A stretch of DNA of 64,000 nucleotides, taken from positions 43,834 through 107,833 of the forward strand of contig DATBFG010000016.1 of NCBI GenBank assembly GCA_036558645.1. Direction: 5' to 3'. This DNA is from DATBFG01 sp036558645. Lineage in GTDB: Bacteria > Acidobacteriota > Terriglobia > Terriglobales > Acidobacteriaceae. Position 1 is the stretch's first letter. Each line of letters starts with the position of its first letter. Under the pieces are notes generated by a model. That model was not told the origin of the DNA, made no database searches, and saw only the letters and a list, made by a program, of their open reading frames with translations. The position numbers and the translations under genes are program-made. This document shows positions 9,159-18,727 of the stretch, one piece after another.

Positions 9159-11330
9159 TTACTTCTTCTCTTTTTTTGTTTGCGGCGCCATCACTTTTCC
9201 TCGCAACACGGTGATCGACGCTTTTGGCAAGGTGTACGTGGATTCGAGTGTCGCACTTAGGGTCAACTTCACTGGCGGTCCGTTCGGTTCGGCGTACCCC
9301 CATTTGTCGTCGGGATGCCATTGGTATTGCTCGCTGCCGAAGCTGACAACATTAACGATCCCCGCAAATGAGCTTTTGACGCCCGACTTCTGATCTTCGA
9401 ATGCAATCTTAACGACGTGCGAATTTTCCTGGTCTTTATTAATCAGCATGACGGACCACTGGCCGTCCGGCCGAGCCAGCGGGTACGCCGTGACAAGCAC
9501 ATGGCCAGCAGGATCGGTTACATCGCTCTTCGCTCCGAAAACACGATGTTCACCGGTGCCTGGCTGAATCCATTCCAGGTTCATGAGCTGGCTGGCGAAG
9601 AATTGTGAGGTTGGCTGCTGGATCTCAAAGTTAAGGTTGACGGTGAATAATGCGAAGGTACCCATCGATCCATTGCAGCCATGGTATGAGCCCACCGGTA
9701 GGTAATGAAAATAGTAGAGTCCGTCTCCGCCGGCTGAGAAAAACGATCCGACAAAATCCGCGAGCCACAGTCCGCCGAAGACATCAACGAACGATTGGCC
9801 CGTATTCCAGGCGACATTCACTTCCGTGATAAACATGGGCATGTCCGCCGGAACTCCGTCTTCGCGCCAGACATCGAGAATGTGACTGATCAGAGTTGGT
9901 TCGTCGTACAAGCTGCTCCACTGAATTTTGCAAGGTTCGTACGGATAATGTTCGAACGACACGAACGAGAGATCCGCCATGCGACCGTGAGCCTTCAAGT
10001 AGTCGATGAATCGTCCGAGCCATGAGGTCTTGCCTTGAGCATCGGGCCAAGTCTGAATGTCTTCGTTCACACCTTCGAAAACAGGTCCGCCAAGTTTCAG
10101 GTTGGGATCCACTCGATGCAGAGCGGTGGCCCACTGCAAGTAGAGCGCACCGTAGTCCTCAGGAAGCATGTACTGGCCGTCCGGTTCCTCCCCCATTTCT
10201 ATATAAGAGATGGGATAGCCGCGAGCCTTTAGGTAGGAGATCTGCGCAGCGGAGTCCTCGGGCGTGGCATAGAGCATGGCCACCGGGATCATCGCAGGAA
10301 GCCCACGAGTGTACCCGCTTGTGTAAAAGAGGTCTAACCCAACCTGATCGCGCTTGTCGTTGATGTCTGTGGGTTCGTGCCAGGGATCGATCGAGGAGCA
10401 AAGGGTTGCGGTCTGGTCCGGATCCGGAGTATGGCGGACGAGGTCGTGCAACTTTCCATCCGGCGAGACGGTGCCAGCGTAGAGTTCTCGAATGGCGTAG
10501 CCTACGCAATTTCGACGATCGCTGCTGCCGTGACTGTCGCAGGTATTGGACGATTCCGTCATCCATATTCTTATGTAGCGAATTTGCATCGGTGAGACCG
10601 AAAGGTTGAGTACAACCGTACCGCCCTCAGCTTCGTTAACCACGCCGCCCGGAAACGTAACCCAGGCACCCTTAGTCGGTTGTTTGATCGGATCTTCGCC
10701 GGTCCAATATTGGACGATGTAATGAGTGGCATACGGCTCGCCCCAGGCAATTCGAATTGCGTTCAATGCATGGGGGTTGGCGAAATCCACCGTGACCCAT
10801 TGCGGGTATGCCGAGTCTTCTTCGCCGGTAAACAACTTGGTGAGGTACGGATTGCTCTTCCAGTACGTATTCATGTCGCCGTCGGTGAGTCGGGAAAATC
10901 CGGTTTCCACGCCATCATTGCGAGTGAAGCCCCGATGAGGAAGAAAATAACCGAAGGAGTGTCGAATCGGTTCGGCAGGAGTTGCGCTGCCTACGAAGTA
11001 GCCTTTGCCTGACGAGTCGCTCCAGGTACCTTGTCCATTCCAGTGCCAGGCCTCGACATGTAACTCAGTATTCTGCCGATAGCTGACCGTTTGCCATCCA
11101 GCGGTCAACACTTTCTGCATGACCGCGTCAGTGAAGAGCTTGTCGGTAGAAACAGTGTTAATGCGATCGATGCCCGCACCCATAGCTTGAGTGGGTATGA
11201 ACTTGTTGAGAACGTGGTCTGAAGTGGTGTCTATAGAAATAGTCTGGGCCACGCCACTGCCCGAAATCCCAATCGTCAGGGCAACGCTCGAATGAAACAA
11301 CACTTTTCGGATTCTCGCGATAGCGTACAA
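9159..11330 (-). CDS. Secreted clan GH-A glycoside hydrolase with discoidin (F5/8-type) domain
   Basis: 723 residues, starting at a TTG (11330) with a strong GGAGGT ribosome-binding site 5 bases upstream, so the non-ATG start is well supported. The signal peptide is cleaved near GVAQ (29). Residues about 140-285 look like a discoidin/F5-8 galactose-binding-like domain (GFSRLTDGDMNTYWKSN, QWVTVDFANPHALNAIRIAWG, IRYIRIWM). Residues about 320-610 resemble a clan GH-A TIM barrel: EMGEEPDG with likely acid/base E382, and ITEVNVAW with likely nucleophile E503. A beta-sandwich-like tail and a Lys-rich C-terminus (KKEKK) follow. It presumably cleaves a polysaccharide or glycoconjugate outside the inner membrane. 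The family (GH39/GH44-like) cannot be fixed by eye. It lies 69 bases downstream of a receptor, suggesting linked glycan capture and cleavage. Confidence 0.75.
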   Translation of the reverse strand: MYAIARIRKVLFHSSVALTIGISGSGVAQTISIDTTSDHVLNKFIPTQAMGAGIDRINTVSTDKLFTDAVMQKVLTAGWQTVSYRQNTELHVEAWHWNGQGTWSDSSGKGYFVGSATPAEPIRHSFGYFLPHRGFTRNDGVETGFSRLTDGDMNTYWKSNPYLTKLFTGEEDSAYPQWVTVDFANPHALNAIRIAWGEPYATHYIVQYWTGEDPIKQPTKGAWVTFPGGVVNEAEGGTVVLNLSVSPMQIRYIRIWMTESSNTCDSHGSSDRRNCVGYAIRELYAGTVSPDGKLHDLVRHTPDPDQTATLCSSIDPWHEPTDINDKRDQVGLDLFYTSGYTRGLPAMIPVAMLYATPEDSAAQISYLKARGYPISYIEMGEEPDGQYMLPEDYGALYLQWATALHRVDPNLKLGGPVFEGVNEDIQTWPDAQGKTSWLGRFIDYLKAHGRMADLSFVSFEHYPYEPCKIQWSSLYDEPTLISHILDVWREDGVPADMPMFITEVNVAWNTGQSFVDVFGGLWLADFVGSFFSAGGDGLYYFHYLPVGSYHGCNGSMGTFALFTVNLNFEIQQPTSQFFASQLMNLEWIQPGTGEHRVFGAKSDVTDPAGHVLVTAYPLARPDGQWSVMLINKDQENSHVVKIAFEDQKSGVKSSFAGIVNVVSFGSEQYQWHPDDKWGYAEPNGPPVKLTLSATLESTYTLPKASITVLRGKVMAPQTKKEKK

Positions 11331-11359
11331 GGCTTACCTCCGAACGACGGGAGAAGACA

Positions 11360-11395
11360 GGGAGAGACCGAATGCGCTGCAGCATTCGATCTCCC
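11360..11395 (-). other. Strong intercistronic hairpin between receptor and glycoside hydrolase genes
   Basis: Arms GGGAGA..CGAATGC (11360-11375) and GCATTCG.TCTCCC (11382-11395) pair with a small internal bulge and a 6-base loop. The structure starts 5 bases after the receptor stop codon at 11400. No uninterrupted T-tract follows, so partial termination or 3'-end protection is more likely than full termination. Confidence 0.6.
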
Positions 11396-11399
11396 GGCG

Positions 11400-14300
11400 T
11401 TAGAAATAGAATTTCAATGCGAGCTGCACTTCACGTGGGCTGTTACACGTGCTGGTAATAACTCCAAAACTCCCCTGCTCGATGCCAGATCCTGTAAAGC
11501 GCACACTCGTGTCTGGCCCGCAGAATTGTGGATGGTTAAAGGCGTTGAATGCCTCGGCGCGAAATTCGAGTCGCGCCCCCTCACGGATGCTGGACAGCGA
11601 AAACTGTTTAAAGAGCGACATGGTCGCGTTCTTAATGCCAGGCTGCCGAATGTACGAAAGAGCACGCGACGCGTTGCCTAATGTGAAGTCGGCAGGTTCT
11701 CGAATCACCTGATCGGAATTGGCGAAGTACTGATCGACGAAATTGGAGCCAGTATTGCGCTCCAGAAATCCGCTCAGATTGGGACGCCGTCCTCCATAGG
11801 TTGGAATGGCAGCGCCGCTGTCGAGCGTAAGCTGAATCGGTCGTCCGCTACTGAAGCTTAGCGTGCCATTCAATTGCCAACCGCCAATGATGGCGTTCAC
11901 CACCGAGTTCGCATTGTTGGCGATCTTACGTCCTCGTCCGATCGGAAGATCGTAGACATAGCTGAATTGCAGGACGTGCGGTATGTCAAACTGCGATACG
12001 GATCGCTCCAGATCTCTGCGGTTCGGATCTTGCAAACTGGAGTTCCCGCCGAGCCATGTCACGCTGTCGTCCGTCGCTGAAGCGTCGTCGATAGACTTGG
12101 CCCAGGTGTAAGTAACCAGAAACTGCAGGCCGTTGGCATACTCCCTTTCCGCCCGTAGCTGGAACGCGTGATAGATCGAACTCGCGACGGGGAATGTGTC
12201 TCCCTGCAGGGATGTGTACTGCGGGTATGGCAGTAATAACTGGAATGCCTGGACTTCGCTTGCCGAGAGCGGGCTCAGGGGATCGGTGATGATTCCAAAG
12301 AAAGGATTGGGAACTGTGTTTTCAAGTGAAGCGATCACCGACGTGGGCTGTCTTTCGATGCTGATGGGCAGGTGGTTCAGTTCGCTGGCGCCTGTGTAGT
12401 AGAGGTGAGTTCCTTTCTTCCCCACGTAACTCGCATCAACAATAACTTTGGCCGGGAACTGCTTTTCGAAGCCGAAGGTCCAGGTCTGCTCGTATGGCGT
12501 ATCCGTGATGCTCTTTACGTTGCCGCCTCCGCCAAAACCTATATCATTCAACGCACCGAGCGAATTACCTGGGGGGAGTAGCGGTCCTGTACCGGGGAAC
12601 GGGTCGCTGAGTCTCGCGAACGGACGCACCTGGTCAGCAGGATTCACTGTCACCCATTCCGTCAGTTGGTCGTAGCCCTTGTAGGTGTTGATGGGCCCTG
12701 TTCCAGCCGCACCCGCGCGAGTCGTGGAATAAAAGATGCCGTAGCCACCGCGAAACACAAAGTCTTTTTTGAGCTGGTATGCGAAGCCGATACGGGGTTG
12801 GATATCTGACCAATCAATTCCGAAGTTGTACCGATTGTTCGGGTTCGCGAAAACCTCCGCACCCAACAGCGGTCGAGTTACATCGAGCCCAGTAAGAGGA
12901 TCGGTATAGGTAATGCTGCCTCCGTTCAAGGGATTGGTCGCATTCAAATCAATCCAATTCTGGCGGTTGTAGCGTTCGGTTCGCGGTAACGTGACGTCGT
13001 ACCGAAGTCCAAGGTTAAGTGTGAGATTAGGCGTCACTCGCCAGTTGTCCTGAACGAAGCCGCCAAACTGAAAGTTCTGCGTGCTGACCGCATTCGGCAC
13101 TTCGTAGGGACAGAAGTCAAAACAACCATCAGGACTTCCGACTCCCATCATGAAGCTAGCCATGGGATCGCCACCAGAATCCCGAAACTCGGAGGAGCCG
13201 TTGTAATCGAAATTGAACTCTCCAGCCGGCCAGCCAGGCTGGGTGAAGTTGATACGGTGCATCCTGAACTCGCCGCCAAATTTCCATTCATGAGAGCCCC
13301 GGAGCCAGCTGACTGTGCCCACCACGTGATGCGTATCCTGGCCTTGTCGCAAGATGCTGAAGGTCTGCGTGCCTATGTTCGCGTCGGCCGGCGCGAAATA
13401 GTCAGCTAGCAAAATATTCGGGAACTGCGGAAATCCTGATCGCAGCATGTACGACGGCAGCCCAAGCTGCGAACTGGGATCGATGTCCGGAAAGTCACCC
13501 TGAATGCCATGCTGGAAATCAAACCCACGCGTGTAACCGTAAGAAACGTTCATCACCACGGTGGGGCTGAACGTATAAGTCTCGTTGATTGCGAACAGGT
13601 GACGGCTGAAGTCATACGGGCCCGCCGTGCATGGATCGGCTTCGTTTCCGTAACAATTGAAGCCATGCGAATTTCCCCATTCATGCGAATACTTTCCGCT
13701 GAGAAGACTCTTGTCACTGAAACGGTGATCGATCTTGATATCGAACTTGTTGTCAGAATTTTCGTTGATGCCTGAAGCAAACCAGTTCAGCAAGCGACCA
13801 TCCGAATCGACCGCGTTCGATGTGGGAAGAGGAAAGAATTGCATCATTGCTGATGCGACAGGATCGATTAGATTTCCGATCACCCCCGGAGTCGCGGTTC
13901 CCTGGCTCGCATAAGTGGACAGATTGTTGAATGGAATAAAGGCTGTGCGGTGAAAACCGTTAATCTCTTCACTGTCATCGAAGAACGCGTTTGGATCGAA
14001 TGGATCCCAGAGCTGCCCGTTACCGTCGGGAGCGGTGCATCTTCCGTTCACGTCAAAGCTCGCACCGCGCAAGGTACAAAGTTCACCAAAGTCACCCGCG
14101 CGCTCTGCTGTGCTCGGTACGCCGGCGCTGCCGGAAGCAAAACTGTGCGTTCGTGTTCCATCGTAATCGAAGAAAAAGAAGGTCTTGTTCTTGAAGATCG
14201 GGCCGCCGAATGTCCCGCCAAAATTGTTCTGGCGGAGCGGCTGTTTGGGTTCGCCGTTGCGGTTCGCAAACCAGTCATTCGCGTCCAAAACATCATTGCG

Positions 14301-15158
14301 CAGAAATTCATACAGGCTTCCGTGAAACTGGTTCGTGCCCGAGCGAGTGACCACATTTACGACGTTCGCCCCGCTAAATCCGAATTCTGCGCTGAAATTG
14401 GATTGTTGAACCTTGAACTCCTCGACCGATTCGACCGAAGGCGTGTAGGTTGCCGATAGGATTCCGCTGTTCTGCTCGAAATTCGAGGTCGAAACACCGT
14501 CAATGATGACATCGGCGGTGGAATTCCGGCTCCCGTTGGAAATGAAGTTAGTTGCCGTACAACCGACACACTGGTTGTCAGCAATCGTTACGCCCGGCGC
14601 CAGGAAGGCCAAGTCAAACACTTGCCGGCCGATAAGCGGCAAATCATTAATAAACCTTCGATCTACGACCTGTCCGGTCACCGCATCCTGGGTCTGAAGT
14701 TCAACTGCAGCCGCTTTGACCTCAACCGATTCGTTGACTGCACCGACCTGCAGGGCAAAGTCGACCGACACATTTTCGTTTACTGAAACCGTCACGTCGT
14801 CTCTGCGCTGCGCCCGGAAGCCCATCATCTCTACGCTTACCCGGTACTTCCCCGGAGGGAGTTGACGGATGAGGTATTTCCCGCTTTCGTCGGAGGTACC
14901 GCTGAAGTCGAACCCCTTCTCTTGGTCAGTAGCGGTTACCTTCGCGCCACGGACCGCAGCTCCGGACTGGTCCGTGACTGTACCGGCCACTGATCCCGTA
15001 TAGAGCTGTGCCCTTAGAGGAGACGTGATGCACAGAACTAGGCCGAGGAGAAAGGCTAGCGCGATTCTGAAGGGAGAAGCGCGGTAAACAGCTCTCTTAA
15101 TGGATGCCAAGCCGTAGGTGAGGCGATCTGGAAGACAGTAGATTCCAATCTTGCGCAT
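11400..15158 (-). CDS. TonB-dependent receptor, Oar-like (large)
   Basis: 1252 residues from ATG 15158. The frame opens further upstream to 15200, but AGAAGGAG sits 6 bases before ATG 15158, which fixes the start. An unusually long basic N-region precedes the hydrophobic core FRIALAFLLGLVLC and cleavage at LRAQ (about residue 51). Domains in order: carboxypeptidase-regulatory-like (TGSVAGTVTDQSGAAVRGAK), plug (LPLIGRQVFDLAFLAPG, GFSGANVVNVVTRSGTNQFHG), then FGGTFGGPIFKNKTFFFFDY and a long barrel ending LALKFYF. The extracellular loops are long and Cys-containing (for example FNCYGNEADPC and CFDFCP), which is uncommon in these receptors. The ligand is unknown. It is transcribed from a promoter candidate at 15257-15285 and followed by a hairpin and a glycoside hydrolase gene. 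Confidence 0.9.
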   Translation of the reverse strand: MRKIGIYCLPDRLTYGLASIKRAVYRASPFRIALAFLLGLVLCITSPLRAQLYTGSVAGTVTDQSGAAVRGAKVTATDQEKGFDFSGTSDESGKYLIRQLPPGKYRVSVEMMGFRAQRRDDVTVSVNENVSVDFALQVGAVNESVEVKAAAVELQTQDAVTGQVVDRRFINDLPLIGRQVFDLAFLAPGVTIADNQCVGCTATNFISNGSRNSTADVIIDGVSTSNFEQNSGILSATYTPSVESVEEFKVQQSNFSAEFGFSGANVVNVVTRSGTNQFHGSLYEFLRNDVLDANDWFANRNGEPKQPLRQNNFGGTFGGPIFKNKTFFFFDYDGTRTHSFASGSAGVPSTAERAGDFGELCTLRGASFDVNGRCTAPDGNGQLWDPFDPNAFFDDSEEINGFHRTAFIPFNNLSTYASQGTATPGVIGNLIDPVASAMMQFFPLPTSNAVDSDGRLLNWFASGINENSDNKFDIKIDHRFSDKSLLSGKYSHEWGNSHGFNCYGNEADPCTAGPYDFSRHLFAINETYTFSPTVVMNVSYGYTRGFDFQHGIQGDFPDIDPSSQLGLPSYMLRSGFPQFPNILLADYFAPADANIGTQTFSILRQGQDTHHVVGTVSWLRGSHEWKFGGEFRMHRINFTQPGWPAGEFNFDYNGSSEFRDSGGDPMASFMMGVGSPDGCFDFCPYEVPNAVSTQNFQFGGFVQDNWRVTPNLTLNLGLRYDVTLPRTERYNRQNWIDLNATNPLNGGSITYTDPLTGLDVTRPLLGAEVFANPNNRYNFGIDWSDIQPRIGFAYQLKKDFVFRGGYGIFYSTTRAGAAGTGPINTYKGYDQLTEWVTVNPADQVRPFARLSDPFPGTGPLLPPGNSLGALNDIGFGGGGNVKSITDTPYEQTWTFGFEKQFPAKVIVDASYVGKKGTHLYYTGASELNHLPISIERQPTSVIASLENTVPNPFFGIITDPLSPLSASEVQAFQLLLPYPQYTSLQGDTFPVASSIYHAFQLRAEREYANGLQFLVTYTWAKSIDDASATDDSVTWLGGNSSLQDPNRRDLERSVSQFDIPHVLQFSYVYDLPIGRGRKIANNANSVVNAIIGGWQLNGTLSFSSGRPIQLTLDSGAAIPTYGGRRPNLSGFLERNTGSNFVDQYFANSDQVIREPADFTLGNASRALSYIRQPGIKNATMSLFKQFSLSSIREGARLEFRAEAFNAFNHPQFCGPDTSVRFTGSGIEQGSFGVITSTCNSPREVQLALKFYF

Positions 15159-15256
15159 TGCAAACTCCTTCTCTTCTGACGACCCGAGCTGATCCTGCAA
15201 AGAGTTGGTATTGCTGCTGCGTCGCTCAAATACCGAACACGACCTAGTGAAAGCTT

Positions 15257-15285
15257 TTAATAAACCGTGTTATTGAGCACTTCAA
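15257..15285 (-). promoter_or_regulatory. Candidate sigma70-type promoter of the receptor at 11400-15158
   Basis: On the minus strand, TTGAAG (15285-15280) and TATTAA (15262-15257) are separated by 17 bases. The predicted start near 15250 gives a leader of about 92 nt. This is consensus-based only. Confidence 0.5.
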
Positions 15286-15438
15286 GGTTTATGTCAAGGA
15301 AAATGTTCTGCTTCTCATCTGGTGAAACAACACCCTCTTGACGTTAAACAGTAGTCCGTGGCTCGTCAAAGGTCGTGTCCGAAATCCGCTTACATTGCAG
15401 TCATCCCGCAACCGATTTAGCATGACCCTGGATCCCAA

Positions 15439-16527
15439 ATGTATGTCCCAGCAGGCACTCCGCAGGTGCGGCATCGGCATCTTCAAATCCGGCGCCTAAC
15501 CTGCGTCTTAGCTCTCGCTTTCGCACTCGAGCCCGTACTGCAATCCTGGGGGCAAACATCTCCCACGCAAGTTCAAGTGTTCATCCAACGAGGACAGGCG
15601 GCTTTGGAAGCAGGGCAATTTCAGCAGGCAGTCGGCAACTTTGAACAGGCAAAGCAGTTTGCGCCGGAGAATCTTGAGGCGAATCGAGGATTGCTCCTAA
15701 GCTATCTCCAGGCAGGAAAAGTCGCCGAGGCCGTCACACTCGGCGAATGGGCGATCACTCGCTGGCCCCAGGACGCCGATCTGCAGCATTGGCTCGGTTT
15801 GGCATATTTCAAGACTGGACACAATACTGAAGCTCTGAACCTGCTGCGTGGGGCCGAGAAAATAAATGGAAAAGGATTCGGTGTTCACTTCGATATTGCG
15901 CTTGTTCTTCTTGCCCAGGAGCAATACGCTCCAGCCGCCGAGGAACTGGAAGCGGCACTAAAATTCGACCCTTCCGATGCTCTGGCGCACGTGCTTCTAG
16001 GCCGTGCCTATCAGAACACGAATCGAACCGTGCAGGCTGTTGCCGAGTTTCAGACTGCCCTACGACTTGATTCCAAGGTTAACCTTGGCCACTATCATCT
16101 GGGTTTTGCCTATGCCAGCCTGGGAAAGAATGAAGAGGCTAGTACCGAATACCGGAAACAATTGGCTGCGACTCCCGACAATCCGCAGGTTCTCTACCAG
16201 TTCGGACACTGTCTCCTTGAAATTGGAGATAACAAAACTGCTGCCGTGCATCTGCAAAGAGCCACAGAAATCAATCCACAAAATGCAGATGCCTTCTACG
16301 ATCTCGGGAAAGCCTTGTTACTCGAGGGAAGCATCGAACCTGCGATCACTGCTCTTCAGCACTCGATAGAGCTCAAACCTACTGATCCCAGCCCTCATTA
16401 CCAATTGGCTCGTGCCCTCGACAAGGCTGGCAAGAGTGACGAGGCTAAGCTCGAACGTCAACGTTTTGCGGAATTGAAGAAGTCTCAACCTCAATCCGGA
16501 GGAATGGCCACCGGCCGCGTCCAGTGA
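15439..16527 (+). CDS. Secreted TPR-repeat protein
   Basis: 362 residues: an N-terminal signal-like segment (CVLALAFALEPVLQSWGQ, ending near residue 39), then about nine tetratricopeptide repeats to residue 345. Typical phrases are LLSYLQAGKVAEAVTLGEWAI, LGLAYFKTGHNTEALNLL, and ALAHVLLGRAYQNTNRTVQAV. TPR solenoids bind other proteins; no catalytic domain is present. The stop codon overlaps the start of the next gene (TGATG at 16525-16529), so the two are probably translationally coupled and their products may act together in the periplasm or outer membrane. The ATG at 15439 has only a weak GGAT upstream. The partner is unknown. Confidence 0.82.
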   Translation: MYVPAGTPQVRHRHLQIRRLTCVLALAFALEPVLQSWGQTSPTQVQVFIQRGQAALEAGQFQQAVGNFEQAKQFAPENLEANRGLLLSYLQAGKVAEAVTLGEWAITRWPQDADLQHWLGLAYFKTGHNTEALNLLRGAEKINGKGFGVHFDIALVLLAQEQYAPAAEELEAALKFDPSDALAHVLLGRAYQNTNRTVQAVAEFQTALRLDSKVNLGHYHLGFAYASLGKNEEASTEYRKQLAATPDNPQVLYQFGHCLLEIGDNKTAAVHLQRATEINPQNADAFYDLGKALLLEGSIEPAITALQHSIELKPTDPSPHYQLARALDKAGKSDEAKLERQRFAELKKSQPQSGGMATGRVQ

Positions 16528-18317
16528 TGCCAATGCTCCGGTCCGCGTATTTGGTCCTCACCGCTACCTTGCTCATTGCTGCGTCGGCATCAGCGCAAGT
16601 GACGCCAAAACGGCCAACTGCAACAAAGACCGCTGCTGAAGTGGCGCGCTTCACCGATGTCACTCGCGCTGCGGGGATTGACTTCCATCTGACCTGTGGA
16701 ACCGTCGACAAGCAATACATCATGGACTCCATGTGCGGAGGCATTGCCGTGTTTGACTTCGACAACGACGGTTGGATGGACATCTACCTCGTCGATGGAT
16801 CTACCATCGCCGACGTCAAGGCGGGCAAGTGTCATCCCGGCAAACTCTACCGCAATACTCACGACGGAAAATTCGCCGACGTCACGGCGAAGGCAGGTCT
16901 CAAACATTGTGGCTGGGGATTTGGTGTTGCGGTTGGCGACTATGACAACGACGGATGGGAAGATCTCTACGTAACCTACCTTGATGGTGGCGCTCTCTAC
17001 CACAACAACCACGATGGAACTTTTACTGATGTCACCCGGAACTCAGGAGCAATCAATGCCGGACGTTGGGGAACAAGCGTTGCGTTCGGCGACAACGATA
17101 ATGATGGCAACCTAGACCTTTACATCGCGAATTACGTAGACATCGACCTTGATCACTTGCCTGAATTCGGGAAAGGCCCATTCTGTACCTATCGTGGTAT
17201 TGCGGTTTCTTGCGGTCCCCGCGGACTCATCGGAGCACGCGATCGGCTCTATCACAACAATGGCAACAGCACATTCACGGATGTATCGGACCAATTAGGC
17301 ATCGACCCTGGTGCCTTCTACGGCCTCGGAGTGCTATGGCTCGACTACGACGTGGATGGGTGCCTTGATTTATATGTCGCTGACGACTCTTCCCCGAGTC
17401 TGCTCTACCATAACGACTGCAAGGGTGGGTTCAAGGAAGTGGGCGCCGAAACCGGGGTCGCCTACAGCTCGGACGGCCGCGAGCAGGCTGGTATGGGGAT
17501 CGATTCCGCCGACTACGATCGTGATGGATGGCCAGACATTCTTAAGACCAATTTCTCCGACGATTCCAACAACCTTTATCGCAACGATCACAATGGCGAG
17601 TTCACCGACATGGCGGGTCCGGCAAACATCGGGCCTGTAAGCATTCCTTTCCTCGGTTTTGGCGCTAAGTTTTTCGATTTCGACAACGATGGCTGGCCGG
17701 ATATTTGGATTTCGAATGGTCACGTCAATCCTCAAGTCGAAGGACACTCTTTTGGCGTTACCTATGCCGAAAGACCCTTCCTGTTCCACAACCTGGGCAC
17801 CGGTAAGTTCGCAGAAATTGGCCAGTCATCCGGAACGGCTTTGAGCCGACGCGTCGTCGGACGTGGTGCTACAGTGGCAGATTTTTGGAACCGCGGGCGC
17901 CAGGATGTTCTGATGAGCGTGCTCGACGGCTCACCGGTGCTATTACGGAATGAAACCGCGACGACCGGGCATTGGCTGCGCATCAAGACAGTGGGAACGG
18001 CCTCAAATCGCGACGGATATGGAGCAAGAATTGAGATCAAGGTCGGAGGAGCTACCCAAACTGCTCTCGTCCGTAGTAATAGCAGCTTCGAATCTGCAAG
18101 CGATCCCCGGACCTATTTCGGACTCGGCACCTCGACAAAAGTAGACTCCATTGTCGTTCGCTGGCCTTCGGGGAAGGTGGATAATGTAGATGTAGAACCG
18201 GCTGACCAAGAGCTGGTCATCGAGGAAGGGCGTGGAGTTGTGGCGCGCCACGCTGCCATTACACCCCCGCGCACGCCGAGCAAGAGGCCTGTCAACTCTT
18301 CTAAATCTAGTCCCTAA
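16527..18317 (+). CDS. CRTAC1-like FG-GAP/VCBS beta-propeller protein with ASPIC/UnbV domain
   Basis: 596 residues from ATG 16527 (a GTG one codon earlier is also in frame). The signal peptide is cleaved near ASASAQ. FTDVTRAAGIDF opens the CRTAC1 family fold. Six Ca-binding FG-GAP-type loops follow, with cores such as FDFDNDGWMDIY, GDYDNDGWEDLY, GDNDNDGNLDLY, LDYDVDGCLDLY, ADYDRDGWPDIL and FDFDNDGWPDIW. A C-terminal ASPIC/UnbV domain (GYGARIEI through RSNSSFESASDPRTYFGLG to VVRWPSGKVD) occupies about 490-560. Such proteins are secreted, calcium-dependent and probably adhesive or glycan/protein binding; the exact role is unknown. The start overlaps the upstream TPR gene's stop. The two cysteines in LTCGTVDKQYIMDSMCGG may form a disulfide. 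Confidence 0.9.
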   Translation: MPMLRSAYLVLTATLLIAASASAQVTPKRPTATKTAAEVARFTDVTRAAGIDFHLTCGTVDKQYIMDSMCGGIAVFDFDNDGWMDIYLVDGSTIADVKAGKCHPGKLYRNTHDGKFADVTAKAGLKHCGWGFGVAVGDYDNDGWEDLYVTYLDGGALYHNNHDGTFTDVTRNSGAINAGRWGTSVAFGDNDNDGNLDLYIANYVDIDLDHLPEFGKGPFCTYRGIAVSCGPRGLIGARDRLYHNNGNSTFTDVSDQLGIDPGAFYGLGVLWLDYDVDGCLDLYVADDSSPSLLYHNDCKGGFKEVGAETGVAYSSDGREQAGMGIDSADYDRDGWPDILKTNFSDDSNNLYRNDHNGEFTDMAGPANIGPVSIPFLGFGAKFFDFDNDGWPDIWISNGHVNPQVEGHSFGVTYAERPFLFHNLGTGKFAEIGQSSGTALSRRVVGRGATVADFWNRGRQDVLMSVLDGSPVLLRNETATTGHWLRIKTVGTASNRDGYGARIEIKVGGATQTALVRSNSSFESASDPRTYFGLGTSTKVDSIVVRWPSGKVDNVDVEPADQELVIEEGRGVVARHAAITPPRTPSKRPVNSSKSSP

Positions 18318-18727
18318 ACGGGACAAATTCACAACGAGCTGTGCTCAGTCTCGTTGACAGGGGCCCAAATCTTCCAAATTCTGAAGTCACATCTGTCAAG
18401 TTCTACTGTTAGTCATAGCAGGTCATACACAATGCAGTGTAAACCCTTGATGTAGTTGCCCTAACACTTTGGAGCCCCACGTGCGCCTAACTCCTCGATA
18501 CTTGCCGGACACGTTGCCGGGTTTCGTGTCCACCTAACGAAGCGTGTTCTGGTTCACTTGAGAAATCAGCAAGATAGCTTGACAGTGTGCGCTACGAAGA
18601 GCACAATGCTCCGCATTTCACATGGAGACAACGATTTAGCTCACAACCGCTAGTGAGCTTTTTGTGCGTGTGGGGTTGTGGTGCGGTTCGTGGAAATGAC
18701 ATTTCACAGCAATGAGAGGGTAGCTCG
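18318..18727. other. 410-base intergenic stretch before a receptor gene
   Basis: This holds a possible stem, CAACGAG (18332-18338) with CTCGTTG (18350-18356), downstream of the CRTAC1-like gene but without a T-tract. It also holds a promoter candidate at 18579-18607. No further coding or RNA gene is apparent. Confidence 0.45.
18579..18607 (+). promoter_or_regulatory. Candidate sigma70-type promoter of the receptor at 18728
   Basis: A perfect TTGACA (18579-18584), a 17-base spacer, and CACAAT (18602-18607). The implied leader is about 115 nt. The -10 match is weak, so confidence is moderate. Confidence 0.4.
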
